64,000 bases of DNA, from positions 147,805,647-147,869,646 of the forward strand of contig CM071597.1 of the NCBI GenBank assembly GCA_036435485.1, given 5' to 3'. A program made the translations under genes and the position numbers. This document shows, one piece after another, positions 43,419 to 56,923 of this stretch. Under the pieces are notes generated by a model. That model was not told where the DNA came from. It ran no database searches and saw nothing but the letters and a program-made list of their open reading frames with translations. The DNA is from Saposhnikovia divaricata. Taxonomy: Eukaryota; Streptophyta; Magnoliopsida; Apiales; Apiaceae. Numbering within the stretch: position 1 is the stretch's first letter; every line of letters starts with the position of its first letter.

Positions 43419-44912
43419 AATGGCTTGCAATAGACAATATGTTGATCAAGGTATGGGAAATTAAGTACTTGGTTACGATTTTACTTTGTGTCATTATTTA
43501 TGTTCTGTGAATTTTGAATTCATTTTTGCTTTGTACTTGGTTGGTTTCAGTTATCAAATTACATATCGTAAGCAGTAGCAGTGTTAAAGAAATACACTCC
43601 GGGGCATTGGATCCAAATGAAATTGGGATTTCTGGTAGAGATTTTTACAGGTATAATGGTTCACTATGTAAACCAAGAAATTGCATAAGTAAAATTCTCT
43701 ACATAGGACGTAGTTTACGTAGTAAAACATAGAGTACTCAAATTTGTGCTCCATTTAAAAGTACTCCATAGAACTTTTTCTAAACCTCTGTTATTTTTCT
43801 TTTCGGGTGATATGACATTCCAGACATAACATATCATATCGATTTCCTAGGCCTGACATATTGTTTTCAGTCCATTTACTAAGTCAATTTGTTCAAGAAC
43901 CAAGAATAAAGTGCTTGGCTTATTTTTTAAGGGATTAAAGATACTTACGCACTGCTGGTTTTTGGGAGTTATTCTTTCTTTCTAATAACTTTCCGATTAA
44001 AGGATTTTGTGGAAGTGTAGGTCAGTTACAAGGTATTATCTTAAAATTGTTCCTGCATAGATACGGTGGTATAATAGGGAAAGCTCCACATTTAAGGACT
44101 TCAAATGATCGTTGATGAAAGCGGCGGACGAGAGCATGATCTAATTGTTGCTATTCTCCTTCCTCGGCAATTAGAGATAGTTCTTGCTTCCCTATGTAAA
44201 TAGAATTTATATAAAATTTTATAATTTATTATTCAAGTTTTATGCTCCTTTATGTATATTTGTTGGGTTGTGTAAGACTCATTTTTGATATATATAAACC
44301 ATTGTGTGTGAAATTGAAACACAATACAAGAGCAAAAAAAAAATGGTTGTACCAAGGTAAAAAAATGACACCATATTCAGTGGTTTATAAATATTGTGTT
44401 CTAGCGCATCCAACAACAATTTAAATATAAAAAGCACTTGTTTGTAGATGGCAAAAATGATAGTTTAAATTAAACAAACTATTGTGTTACTTCCAAACAA
44501 CAATGGATAAATTCCACAATAATGTTGGGTGATTACCTTTCAGACAAGTATTTATTTAATTAAAACTATTGTGTATAATTCCAAACAACAATGGACAAAT
44601 TCTACCAGAATGTTGTGTGATTTACATTCAGACAAGTATGTATTCAATTAAAACTATTGTGTAGCATCTAAACAACAATGGTTTCAAAATCGAGTGTTGT
44701 TGTTTCTGGCTATTACACAACTGCGTCTAGAGATGAAATGGTTGTCTCTCACTCTTTTAACAAGTATTTTGAACTGCTGTGTTCCTTCCTTCTAGCAACG
44801 GGTGTAAAACCATTGTCTGATTTCAATCAGACGACTGCCCGATAGACCACAAAAAATTTATAGGTCAGGCAATGGTGAAAATCTATTGCATGATCTTGTT
44901 TTTCTTGTAGTG
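43419..44912. other. CACTA-2 right part, copy B
   Basis: Counterpart of 24447-25511 plus 28762-29185, joined without CACTA-3. Includes the exon-like SVKEIHSGALDPNEIGISG piece (about 43580-43700) and the terminus CTTGTTTTTCTTGTAGTG at 44912. Confidence 0.7.
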
Positions 44913-47900
44913 AATATATATTTACTTGCAAAATGAGAATAACTTTGGGATGGACTGAGTAATAGATTCCATATACAAAAAATTGAGCCAAAGTTCAACA
45001 AATACAACCCGCTATACAGGGGATTATATTTAAGAAATCATATCTCATGTCCTCCCAAATTAAACTCAAGCTATCAATAGTTCATAAAATAGGTGTGGAG
45101 CTACACACCTAGAAAATTCATTGCATCATCAAACGACATGTTTTGTTCATCTTGGCGCCAGTGATAAGTAAAAGTGTTCTTGTACAGATTCTGGCAAGCA
45201 GGCGCCATCTGCAAAAGAACAAGGTTTCTTCAAAATTAGAAGGTAAAATTACAGTCTCTCAAAAGTTAGAAAGCAAATTTTAAATGTCTATAGCGAAATT
45301 AATTTACCTAATACAATAAAGTTTGAATGACACCGTTGAAAAGATTGAATAGTGTACATATTTATAAAAGATAACTGAAATGCTACATCATAGAGGTGTT
45401 TGTATTTGTGTAGAGTATATATTTGTAAGTCATTTCATACGTATCCCTAAACTAATGTATGATATTATTTTCAGCCAACTGATGTGTTCTTATTTTGGTT
45501 TGATACAATATCAATTCGCATCTTCACGAAATTTAAAGTACCTATAATGTGCATTTACGTAAAGAGGTTTGTAGCAATTTGAAGCACCTAATGCCATAAA
45601 CCATGATTATCTACAAACCTACTATTCTTAGGTGTTAGATAGCTTAGAGACAGGACCATGCATCTAACATACAACCAGTCAAAAGACACGCCAAATTATT
45701 AATGTATATATATCACAAATAAAAAAAATATCTCCACTACACAACAAATTACATGTCCAAACTTGTCACTTCATTAATACATGTGACAATATTTCATGAT
45801 AGATTTAGAGGCTATTATTTCATATTTGGCTTAGATGGTTATTGTGTAGGCGGGAAAGAAGTTGATAAGAAATCTCAAGGGTTTTCTATGAAACAAGTGT
45901 ATATATGCCACATATCTTTGCGATTGTAACAATATAAATGTTCACATTACAATAAATTTTAATAAAAATCACAAACTTATAGCATATTTGGACCAAAAAA
46001 CTCCAATTTTACAAATATCTAGGATGTATTTCTTTTAGTATTAGTATAATTAGCCACTTGAGTCCCTAAAAGTATCATGAAGTTCCATTTGAATACTTGT
46101 AATTTAACTCCAATAGATTGTATTGTCTTTTACTATATACTATGCTCATACATACCATAAAATATTTGTTGTAGTGTTAATCATAAAGTGTAATTGCCTC
46201 TCTACAAATATTATATATATATATATATATATATATTTTGAGATTTAAGTCACCCACATTTAAAAACTATCTAGTAATACACAAAAACACTTAATACAAT
46301 ACTATAATTTTGTTTATTAAGTTTGCAAAAAAGTTAAATTATCTCATACCTCATGGAGGAGCATCTTCTTCATTGTTTATCCCACAATATCACAGAATTC
46401 CTGAAAATGTGATCGGTATGCTTTAGTTTAGTATACCATTTGATCAAACACTAAAAACTAATATGTTAAACATAAGTGGAAAATCAAAGGACACCCAAGT
46501 AAGTTTTGAAATAAAATCAGAAAAAAAGTCAAACATATTGATAAACTCTGTTATTAAATTTAAATATACTCCGTTGTTAAATATAAATATATTGTTACAT
46601 AATTGCATAAGTGACAGTATAATGACACAACTTTTCCATACTACCTCAAATTTTGACACTTAAAATCTTAGATTTGTCTTAATTTTATCACTGGTGGGAT
46701 AACATGGTGAAATAACATATTAAATATAGAGAAGGAAAGAAAACATGGAAAAATCAATTCCAAAAATTTTTGTTCAATGTCTTATGCCCACATATAGAAA
46801 AATAAAATTTTTACATGGAAAACACTAACTAAAATTTTAAATATACAAAAAGAATATTACAAATTGATCACATATATATATATATTCTTAAAATAAACAT
46901 ATGACACAAAATATTGTAAATCATTACTGCAATGAAACACCTACAATCACATTCACCTCACACATGCATATACATACATTCATATATACAAGATGACATA
47001 TTATAAAAGGAGTAGGAACAATTACCCTATATTCAAGATGTTAAACTTCAAGATCATGTTAAACAGATCACACAATGTCGAGATTACTCAAGGTGACATA
47101 CACCATTGGTAAAGAGGAAAAAGCGGCTAGGAAATTAGGATTAGACCTGTACTTTTATGAGTCCCAAAGAGGAATAAATAAGTTATATTAGGTTGGGCTC
47201 GGCTCGTTAATAGGTAAATTATAAGAAAGGTTTTTTATGTTGTGACCCAAGCTAAGTGTATAATTTAAGCCCATAAAATTAAGTTTATTATAACCCACTC
47301 ACTAGAATTTGTTTAAAAAAAACTAGGAGGAGATTAATATGATATGTATGCATATATTTAATCCTAATGTCTATGGGTTACATTTAGACGTTGCAAAATG
47401 GGTTTCGATCCGAAAACCCAAATCAAAATTCAAGGAACGGAATCCAATTTTATATCCAAATTAGAAAATTATATAATTATTCAAAAATCAATTTGATCCA
47501 ATCCGAAAAATACCTGAACTGAAAATTTAACCAAAAATAATCCAAAATACAAGACCCCATTGTGAATTGGAACCGATATAAACCCAACTATAAATTATCC
47601 AAACCAATTATGACTCCAAATATTAAATCCGATTTAGATCCGAGTTAGAAAAATGATGAATTAAGTAGTTGTTATAATTTTTACTGGTTATAACATATAA
47701 CCTTTATACATTAACGCACATTTCATTCAATATTTACCCGTTCATAAGCAAAATGCATATTTAAAACAATTTTATGTGTAATATATAATAATTATTGAAT
47801 CATCCATTTTTAAAAAAGTACATAATTTTATACTAGATATATTATATTCAATAATAAAGTATTTTTTTAAAGTCTCACAAATTAAAATAACTAATGAGTA

Positions 47901-48420
47901 ATAATCAAAAAGGATTCGAACCAATTTTGATCTAAATCGAATTTCATCACTCGAAATTATAACCGAATCAAATCAGATGATCCGATCCGATCCGATTTTT
48001 ATTCAAATATATCATAACCGAAAGTTGATCCGGATCCAAGATTGATCCAATTCATAACTGATCCAATTATCCCAATTATCATGTCTAAATATATTGTATG
48101 TGTTAAGAATGTATATAAACATATTGTCAAAGAGGTTTAACTATAAAATTGGTCCATGTTAAGCATAACTCGTGAATATATACCATTTTTCAATACATGA
48201 TTGAATGGCACATAAATTTCACAAAATCAGTACACCTATTGTAACCAAAGTGATAAATTGGAAGAAAAACCTAAAACCTAAAGTGGAAATTTATTTAGAA
48301 TGCTTAATTTATTATTTTACTATGTAAACAAAATATAAAAGGTAGATCAAAGTGGGAATTCGAGTAAAAGAAAAAAATAAAATTTAGAAGTAGTATTTTA
48401 TAAACATATTTGAGTTGTGT
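44913..48420. other. Gene-free AT-rich flank, copy B
   Basis: Counterpart of 29186-32705. Shorter (AT)n tract (about 46212-46236) and one 40-bp extra segment near 46350. No gene. Confidence 0.7.
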
Positions 48421-50470
48421 TTTATAAAATATTTGAAAATTATTTTATAAAGATAATGTTGAACTAGTAGAATATCACAAAAGTAAAATTTTAGACATAT
48501 TGTCATGATCTATTTTATTCAATAATTTTGAATATTCAAATAAAGAGAATAGGAAATTTTTTAAAAAATAATTATTATTTTTTTTGAATAATTAAAGATT
48601 ATGACAATTTAATTAAATACTTTTGTTGAATAAGTTTACTTTTGGGTTTTAATTATCAATAATGTTTTTGAGATTAATAAACTAATATTTAATTTTTTAG
48701 GTTCACAATAAAACAATTTGAATTAAAGATATACTGTTTAGGTAGGTTAATTTTCAAAAATAATAAAGTAAGGACATGGGTTCTTCACTTCCATTTACTT
48801 AATAATTCTAAAAGTACATATTATATTAGATGTTTGGGTATCTTATGTATGTTTTAGCTTAAAATGAATAAAAAATTAATAAGTAGATACACATTTATAA
48901 TTTATAATGGTATTTGTATAAATTTATTTATAAATTAGATAAATGCTTATTGAATTAAATTAAATATTTAATGATTCCAACACTTCCATTTTAAATCAAA
49001 AAAGGGTCAAAAAAGTCAACTTAAAAGTTGATCACCAAACTGCCTCAAGGAAATCAATTACGTAAACTTCCTTTAGCGTGGGAAAAAACTAACATTAATG
49101 TTGATTTGTGAGATTGTATGGTATGCCATCTACATGATAGTGTAACATATTAATATTGATTTCTAAGATTTAAGCAATCCATATCTAGGTAATATATTCA
49201 TTTTGAAAAATAAAATCCAAGAAATCAACACTAAAATTAATATATTCAAGAAATCAAAATTAATAATAGTTTTTTGCCATTAAGGAAAATTGAGTTATTT
49301 AATAAAATCATTTTGAAAACTGATTTTAATAAACCGATTCAAAAACACAAATGAAAAAATTATAAATCATTAGAAAAGAAAATAAATCAAACAATGGAAA
49401 TAAATTGAACTCAATACATGTGTTGTAAATTAAATAGACATTTAGAAACCACAAATGTAAAATATTAATTATCAGAAAAACAAAAAATTCAAGCATGACA
49501 ATACATGAACATGATAAAATATAAATTTTTCTTATACACAAACCTTAAACATTGTTTTCAACACATATATAATTTGGTTAAACATCATTTTTTAAACAAT
49601 AACTAAAATTTAATTGATTACACATAATTTAAATATGAAATTTTATCTGTTTAATATGGGGTGTTTCTTATACACAAACCTCAAACATTTTTTTTCAGCA
49701 CATATATAATTTGGTTAAACATCAATTATTAAATATTAACTAAAATTTAATTGAATACACATAATTTAATTTTTCAATGTTAAATATGAAATTTTATCTG
49801 TTTAATATGGGATGTGTTGAAACGTTTTTAATAATTTGTTGAATAAATATTATATATTTCTCAACTTTTAGGTTCACGAATACCTATAGAAAAATGAAAT
49901 GTTATTAATTTAATGTAGTTTTCCATATCATATCAATATACTACTTTCTTTTATTTGGATTCAAGTATAATTCAACGAAAGTTGTCCAACTCAAGTTATT
50001 TATTTGTTGAACACAAGTCATAATAAAATTAATTTTTTTGTAAAAAATGTTGCATATATGTTCTTAATTAATTATAAAACCTTTTTAATACATTTTCGTT
50101 ATAAGTTTAGTGTATGAATAAAATTTTAAATTATTATCTAATATCCAAGTTATATATATGTGTTGAACATGTTGAATTATATTTAAATTTTTTTTAACTC
50201 ACCTCTGACAATTTATATTTATTTATTTTCATTATATAAGTTGAGCTACATGTCAAAGCCGGTCATAAGTCCTTTATATAAGTTGAGTCCTTTATATAAG
50301 TTGAGCTACTTGGCAAAGCCAGTCATAAGTCCTTATGCGCTTATGAATTTTGATTTCACCAAAAAAAGCCTCACTGTTATTGAAAGATTTGTATTAATGC
50401 ATCATTTTCTTTTGGTGAAATAAAGCGCTATTTTGGTTTAAGTTAAGAATAGCATAATTTAAAAAAAAAA
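48421..50470. repeat. AT-rich DNA with 136-bp tandem duplication
   Basis: Two head-to-tail copies starting CTTATACACAAACC at 49531 and 49667 and ending near 49808. At 50245-50330 a CCTTTATATAAGTTGAG unit recurs. Otherwise nothing recognisable over 2 kb. Confidence 0.65.
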
Positions 50471-50477
50471 ATTCTTC

Positions 50478-51180
50478 ATTCGGGAAACAAAGGTCTAATT
50501 TGACCTTTGACCGTTACAAAACTAAACCAAATACATCTAACAAATTTTTTTTAAAATTTACCACTTCACTAAAATCGTTATATCTTGACATCCGTACGAT
50601 TGGAACGTCGAAAAAATAATTTAAAAAAATAGATTCATCATTCGGGACAAGACTAGTTAAAAGGAAAGTCTACTTTGACCGATTTGACCGTTGTAAAACC
50701 AAACCAAATACATCTAGCAAATTTTTATAAAATTTACCACTTCACTAAAATCGTTATATCTTGACATCCGTACGATTGGAACGTCAAAAAAATAATATAA
50801 AAAAATAGATTCATCGTTCAGGACAAGACTAGTTAAAAGAAAGGTCGACTTTGACCGGTTTGACAGTTACAAAACCAAACCAAATACATGTAGGGATTTT
50901 TTTAAAAAATTACCGCATCACTAAAATCATTAGATCTTGCCTGCCGTAATTTTGGAACATCGAAAAAATAATTTAAAAAAATAGATTCTTCATTCGGGAC
51001 AAGACTAGTTAAAAGGAAAGTCTACTTTGACCAGTTTGACCGTTATAAAACCAAACCAAATACATCTAGCAAATTTTTTAAAAATTTACCACTTCACTAA
51101 AATCGTTATATCTTCATATCCGTACGATTGGAACGTCGAATAAATAATTTTAAAAAATAAATTCATCTTTCCGGTAAGAG
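50478..51180. repeat. About 176-bp tandem array, four units
   Basis: CATTCGGG-like anchors lie at about 50478, 50639, 50815, 50991 and 51167 (first step 161, then 176). Each unit has AAACCAAACCAAATACAT, TTACCACTTCACTAAAATCG, a CCGTACGATTGGAACGTCGA segment and one or two TTTGACC motifs. Same period as the 177-bp array but a different sequence. Confidence 0.9.
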
Positions 51181-51184
51181 AAGT

Positions 51185-51836
51185 AGCTAATGCAACACTT
51201 CAGAATAAACAAATGCAACACTGTTGTCACCTAATGCAACGCTTCTGCCACGTAAGCAAATGCCACGTAAGCAAATTTGGGACCCACATCTCCCACGTCA
51301 ACAATTGTGGGCCCCACACATGCCACTTCAACATCTGTGGGATCCTGCCACGTCATCCATGTGGGCCCCACACTGACACTTAGCATTGGTGGGCCCCACT
51401 CCTGCTACGTCAGCATTTAATATAATTAAAAAATTAACTAATGCAACACTTCAGAACAGCAAATGCAACACTGTTGTCACCTAATGCAACGCTTCTGCCA
51501 TGTCAGCAAATGCCACGTCAGCAAATGTGGGACCCACATCTGCCACGTCAGCAATTGTGGGGCCCCCACATGCCACATCAGCAAATGCCATGTCAGAACA
51601 TGTGGGCCCCACTACTGCCACGTCAGCATTTTTTAAAATTAAAATATATCTAATGCAACGCCAGCAGTTAGTTTTGCATTATGTGAAACACCGTGGTTAA
51701 AATGCAACAATAAATTATATGTAATGCAACACCAGTTCAGTTTCTGTTGCATTAGAGCCAAAATTCCATATCTAACGAAACACTTTCAGTGAAACACTTT
51801 CTAAAAGCATTGCATATGAGCACTTATGGCGTAGTG
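51185..51836. mobile_element. CACTA-5, right end
   Basis: Ends GAGCACTTATGGCGTAGTG at 51836, the inverse of TIR CACTACGCCATAAGTG. Subterminal repeats of TAATGCAACAC and TGCCACGTCAGCA lie in a roughly 250-bp duplicated block (51188 and 51439 onward). The left end was not found between 48421 and 51185. The frames at 51441-51700 read through the repeats and are not genes. Confidence 0.7.
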
Positions 51837-52774
51837 ATATAAGATAAACGCAGCTATACCAGTAGAATCTCCAGTAATCAAACATATCCTAAACCTTTTT
51901 AACAGAACCAAGCATGTATATGGATGAGTATTCTTACATAATAATAATATAACTTACATTTGTATAACAGAGACATGTTTGATTACCTCTTTTCAGGGAA
52001 TGGAATATTTCGTTTACAGCCCTCACATCTAAATTTTCCTTCAATCATATCAATTTCCGTTTGGCAACTGATGCAAGCATCATTGTTCCAGTATTTCATT
52101 TCTTTCACTGAACTAACAGTCACTTGGCACATAACTGGTTTCTACATTTAGCTATAAAAGAATAAATTTCAACCAATGCATAATAGAGAGACACATAAAA
52201 GACACACACATAATCATCCATAAGAGAATGCAAACAATACCAGAATGTAAGACTCATCCAGTGTTCGCAGTGGAGCAATGGTGAAAATACTTGCTCTTTC
52301 TGGTTCTCCAATAACCGGCTGATCCAGATTGAATTCTGGTAGAATGGACCTAAGCATTGAATGAATTGATGATACCTTCCATCAGTAAGAGTAAACCTGA
52401 TGCAACGCTGGTCGACCTCCTTTTGATATATTCTGTTTCTAAGAATATCCTTATCTTTCAGCACACCAATAATATCTACAAAAAATGATCAAATTACCAA
52501 GTTGATATATGCTTCAAATAAACAGAAAAGAATTCAAAATTATAACCATACTTATTCTACCATACCAATCAGATAATTATTGTCAGATTGCTTGCTCATA
52601 TCGCGGATATCACCGATTTCAAAGAAATCAAACTCCATGTTACGTATCATCCTGTCCATCCTCTCGGAATCTTGAAATACCATAACTTTGGTATAATTGG
52701 ATAGCCAAATTTGTTTTTCATGTCTTGTGCATCGAAGAGTTTCCTTACGATATGTTTTGACTAAGAATTTCCTT
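51837..52774 (-). pseudogene. RPA70-like gene fragment, copy 2
   Basis: Colinear with 34917-35854 at high identity: exon 51837-51888 (RICLITGDSTGIAAFILY), zinc-ribbon exon 51987-52141, exon 3 at about 52239-52475, and part of exon 2 up to 52774, where CACTA-6 is inserted. The frame change within exon 3 is the same as in copy 1. The right border of CACTA-5 (51836) lies at the point where copy 1 joins gag. Confidence 0.7.
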
Positions 52775-53175
52775 CACTAGTACAGAATAGGCTTTAGGCA
52801 TCGCACTTTAGGCGTCGGTTAACTAGAGAGCCGTGGCCTATATATACTTCAGGCGTCGTTTTCTAGCTGAACCGATGCTTAAAGTCATTTGTGTTGGGTC
52901 TTTTGCGTCGGTCATAAAACTACCGACGCCTAAAACTCACTCTTTAGCGTCGGTCTTTACTTGACCGACGCCTAAAAGCAACATCAGCATCGCATAAACA
53001 ACCGACGCTTAAAATTTAACCCTTTAGCCTCGGTCTTTAGTCAGCTGACGCTTAAAAACCAACCCTTTAGCGTCGGCGTTTACTAAAACGACGCCTAAAA
53101 TCGACAAATAAGCGTCGGTTATTAGGACCTATAGCGTCGGTTCTAGAAATTTCGACGCCTAAAACTTTAAATAAA
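52775..53175. repeat. CACTA-6 left subterminal repeats
   Basis: GCGTCGGTT and its inverse ACGACGCCTAAA alternate every 40-50 bp after the TIR, resembling transposase-binding arrays. Confidence 0.85.
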
Positions 53176-53267
53176 AATTATAGATAGAAAAAGTAAAAAT
53201 ATACATAATAAATGTGTATTTATCTGCTGGCCGGTAGTAAAAGCTGACTAATGTTCCTTATTCAAGG

Positions 53268-53360
53268 ATTGGGCCTCTAGTCCAGTTGGCATTTGTGCGT
53301 GGTTTCCTTCTTGAAGACTTGAGTTCGAGTCCTTGTTAGTTGCTCCTTTTTTTTTTTTTT
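53268..53360 (+). mobile_element. tRNA-derived SINE-like head
   Basis: An A-box-like TAGTCCAGTTGG (about 53279-53290) and a B-box-like GAGTTCGAGTCC (about 53321-53332) lie at tRNA-like spacing, followed by a run of 14 T (53347-53360) able to end pol III transcription. The acceptor ends do not pair, so it is not a working tRNA gene. Confidence 0.55.
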
Positions 53361-56300
53361 GTCAAAAGTCCTTATTGTTGTGTTTTAAGTTGCTTGTCTT
53401 TTCCTTTTTTCCTAATACTTGACATTTTATCTTTTATGTTTTAAAAGATAAAAACTTTTATACATTTTTTTCCAATTTTTTCAATCAACTCTTCGGATCT
53501 CTTGCATTTCAATTATAAACAATGCTAATAACCATTATTTTAGTGGTGACATGAGTAAAATTTAAATTTTACGATTTAAATATAAAATTAAATTTTACTA
53601 AAAAAGTGGTTTTTTTAAGGAAATTCATAGCTTATTTTTTAAAACAAATCAACTTTTCTGAAAAATAAGCTCACCCAAACACCGACGTATATAATAATTT
53701 GTGATATACTTGAAGGCATCTTATTGCAATTGGAATTTCAACCTCTAAACTAGTAAGATACTTTGTCATTGGGCAAACGAAATGGTTCATTAATAATTGG
53801 AATTTCAGCGTCTAAATGAGCTAGTAAGATATTGGTCATCATTGGGCAAACAACTTCGTTTTCATTAATAAAGAGATGGTAAGGAAAAGGGTGTTGGATA
53901 GCTGAAAGCAAATTTTTTAAATGACTATGAATAATGACCAGTATCATAGAAAGAGGATCGGAACTATAGTCGGTGAAGGCACTGAACATGGATTAGTCGG
54001 TTAATCTCGGGGATTAATGAAAATTATTAATCAGAATCAATTTAATATTATTATATATATATATATATAATTATTTTAAATATATATATAAAATATAAAC
54101 ATTAAATAAATATTTAAGTTAAAAGTCTGTTCAGATAAAATAAAATTTATAAAATTATATTTTAATATTTTCATTACACAAATAATGAAAATGGAATAAT
54201 TCCTAATATTTTGAATCATTATTTATGACAAAACTCTATTCGAATCACACTTCAATTTTTGCATTATACTATGACAAAAAACTTTAATCTATTTATTTAT
54301 TTTGAAATATTACATTATTACATTAAATCAATTACAATATTAATTTTTTATAATATAAAAATAATGTTTTAAATAAGTATAAAAATATTTTTAAAGCCTT
54401 TGTTTTTTTTTTTTTGCTAAATTACCATACGTACGACTCTCTAAGAGACTAAGACCAATACACTTCAATTTCAATTACAGGGCTTCTCTCTCACAAATCA
54501 CAAATACCCCTTCATTTGCTTCTAAGTTCAGTACATCGCATCGGCCGGGATTCTTCTCTGAACGGCCGGGATTCTTGCTGGGTTCATGGTTGATTTTCTG
54601 GTCTATCAAAATCAGGGGTTTCTTGTATCAACATAAAGAGGGGTTTCTTGTATCAATTTGGTATTGTATCCCTTCAATATTTATTATGTCGATTTATGTA
54701 TGTATATACATGTATGTTTGTTTAGCATATATGTGGTTTGTTTATAGTATTGATATTTGTTTTTGGATATGTTTGATAATTAACGGTTGTCCTATCCTTC
54801 CATCCTCCTGCTTGCCGAAATTTTAGTTGTGGTTGTCCTATGATGCTTCGTTATGTGAAATACATATTCCATCTTTAGAGTCTTAGTTGAAAATCCGAAA
54901 AGAATTGTTCTCAATTATCTTTCTCAATACTTTCTTATAATTGACTTCTTGGTCTTGGTCTTTAGAGTCTTCTTGGCCGACTCTGAAATGACTCAATTAT
55001 CGTTACTAAATTTTAGTACTTGCCTGCTGACACTACAGTTACTATCTTAGTATTCTATACTTCTACATGGCACTCTTAATACTACTAGAGTGTTACTGCA
55101 ATCTGCAGTCCCGACACAACTCTGATTTATGGTGAAGATTAGTGTATATACATATGTATATTGGAGAAAGGGAGATAAGGATATAAGCACATGTATGGCC
55201 TAGTATATAAACGGGGTACATTTGTGAATGTATATATTATAGACAAAATGAAAACACCTATTAAGAGGACACAGGCAGAATGGTACTAACCATTATGAAA
55301 GCAGAACTAGATGTACACTGTAACAAGACAATCATCAGGAAATACATTCTTAACACAATTTGGCTCTCAGATAACCTGCTGTCCTAGAGTAGCCTAGATG
55401 AGTTTCACATCTATATAGTAAAGCTTAGAAAACTTAATTCCACTACCTCACAATGGACTTTCCATCAGTTATAAATTAATCGAATCAAGCAGAATATCGT
55501 GTTGGATATTCTTTTAATCTAGAGATTAGCAATGCATGTTGGACTTCAACATGAATCTTGACAGGAGCAATGGCATCAATTATCAAGGTCCACTAAGAGA
55601 TTGAGTCTAATGAAGGAGTATAAATGGGAGAAAGATACTATACAGGGAGATGTTGGATTTAACTAATTTAAGGTGTCAATTTTTCTAAGCCTGGGTCTTC
55701 ACAGCCAGTATCCTAATGGGGCACTATTTATGCGTCTTAAAAATCCAGTTAATGTTCTAATTGAGGATATAAACCAATTTAAAAGGGCTAACAAGATATA
55801 AAAAATGGGATTTACTGTGTGGAAGTTGCCGCAGGCAACGGGTTGTTTGTTTGATATAATTTGGGGGAGGGGAAAGTGATTAGAGAAGCTGAGTAAATTC
55901 CATTTAGCTTACAAATGAATCAGAAGCACCATGTGTGCACAAACCGAGTCCGACAAATCACACCAATTGGACATTGTCCTAAATTTTAGTAAAAGTAGGA
56001 CTAACTCCAACGAACAACCGATAAAATAATCGAAAATTAAAAATTAGTGAATTCGGATTTAAGTGAATATTTGAATAACATTTGAGATGAAAACTCGAAT
56101 TATAGAAAACATTGAATATAATCGGTTTTCCATGTTGACAACTCTACTACTAGGGGCCAGAATGCTTTGCATTATAAAGAATAGTGCATCTGTTATCATA
56201 GTGTTATTTCTATGACTGACGTTAATTCTTTCTTCCCAAAATGCAAAACTAACAAAAATGTTATGAGTAATAAAATAATTATCAGGAAGGGGCTGTTATC

Positions 56301-56923
56301 ATAGAAGTTATTTTTAATGCTTTACATTAAAAAAGTTGCATTATGATTAAAATCATCTACCTAGAAATTAGTGGGCAGAAGTGGTTGCAGGTAACTTTAA
56401 AAAATGTGCAAACCTTCAGGTCCTCAGATGTAAAACCATGAAAAAAGACCATTTGTAGAACAATAGAACTAGTAGAAGAGCTCTGAAACTTTAAACTTAA
56501 ACAGTTTTACAATAACCAGAGCTTTAAACTGAAACTTTATATGTACTATTATAGCCAAAATTTCAAATACCATATATGCCTTATTGCATATTTTTATTTA
56601 AATTTAAATACTTCTTTGTTGTTTAGAAGATTAATCTTCTGAAAAAATTTGCAAATTAATTTAAGCGAACTAAAGAAACTTTGGTAGCTTAAAAAAAAAA
56701 AAAGAAACTTTGGTAGCTCCCTGTCCCCATAACTAACAAAAATAAGATGTTAATAACAATTGTTTTGTGAGTCGATTCTAACCGCCATTTCTTTACCTTC
56801 CATACCTTCATACTTCTTTATCGATTAAATCCTTTCATCCTCCTTTATTAATTATTATTTAATAGGTTTGTGGGAATTTTTTTACATGCTGTCTTGTTAT
56901 CCATATAATTTGTAGAATATAAC
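53361..56923. other. CACTA-6 5' non-coding region
   Basis: AT-rich, with a doubled GGCCGGGATTCTT at about 54543-54571 and a CT-containing stretch near 54480-54530 that could be a leader. No coding sequence recognised; the transposase start follows. Confidence 0.5.

Larger units (their letters stand above)
37143..48420. other. Segmental duplication, copy B
   Basis: Colinear with 7755-32705 at high identity. Relative to copy A it lacks 8296-11305 (junction near 37690), 17024-24446 (junction near 43420), CACTA-3 (empty site 44490) and CACTA-4 (empty site 48420). Copy 0 has the sequence beyond 17024, which shows that at least that loss is a deletion in copy B. Both deletion junctions carry a few extra bases copied from nearby sequence. 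Confidence 0.9.

Noticed and set aside
51441..51700. Two frames with repeated ATSANVGP or PRQQM units
   Set aside because: Created by the TGCCACGTCAGCA repeats of CACTA-5; no start context and no homologue recognised.
53268..53340. Functional tRNA gene
   Set aside because: Box-like motifs are present but acceptor and anticodon stems do not pair convincingly.
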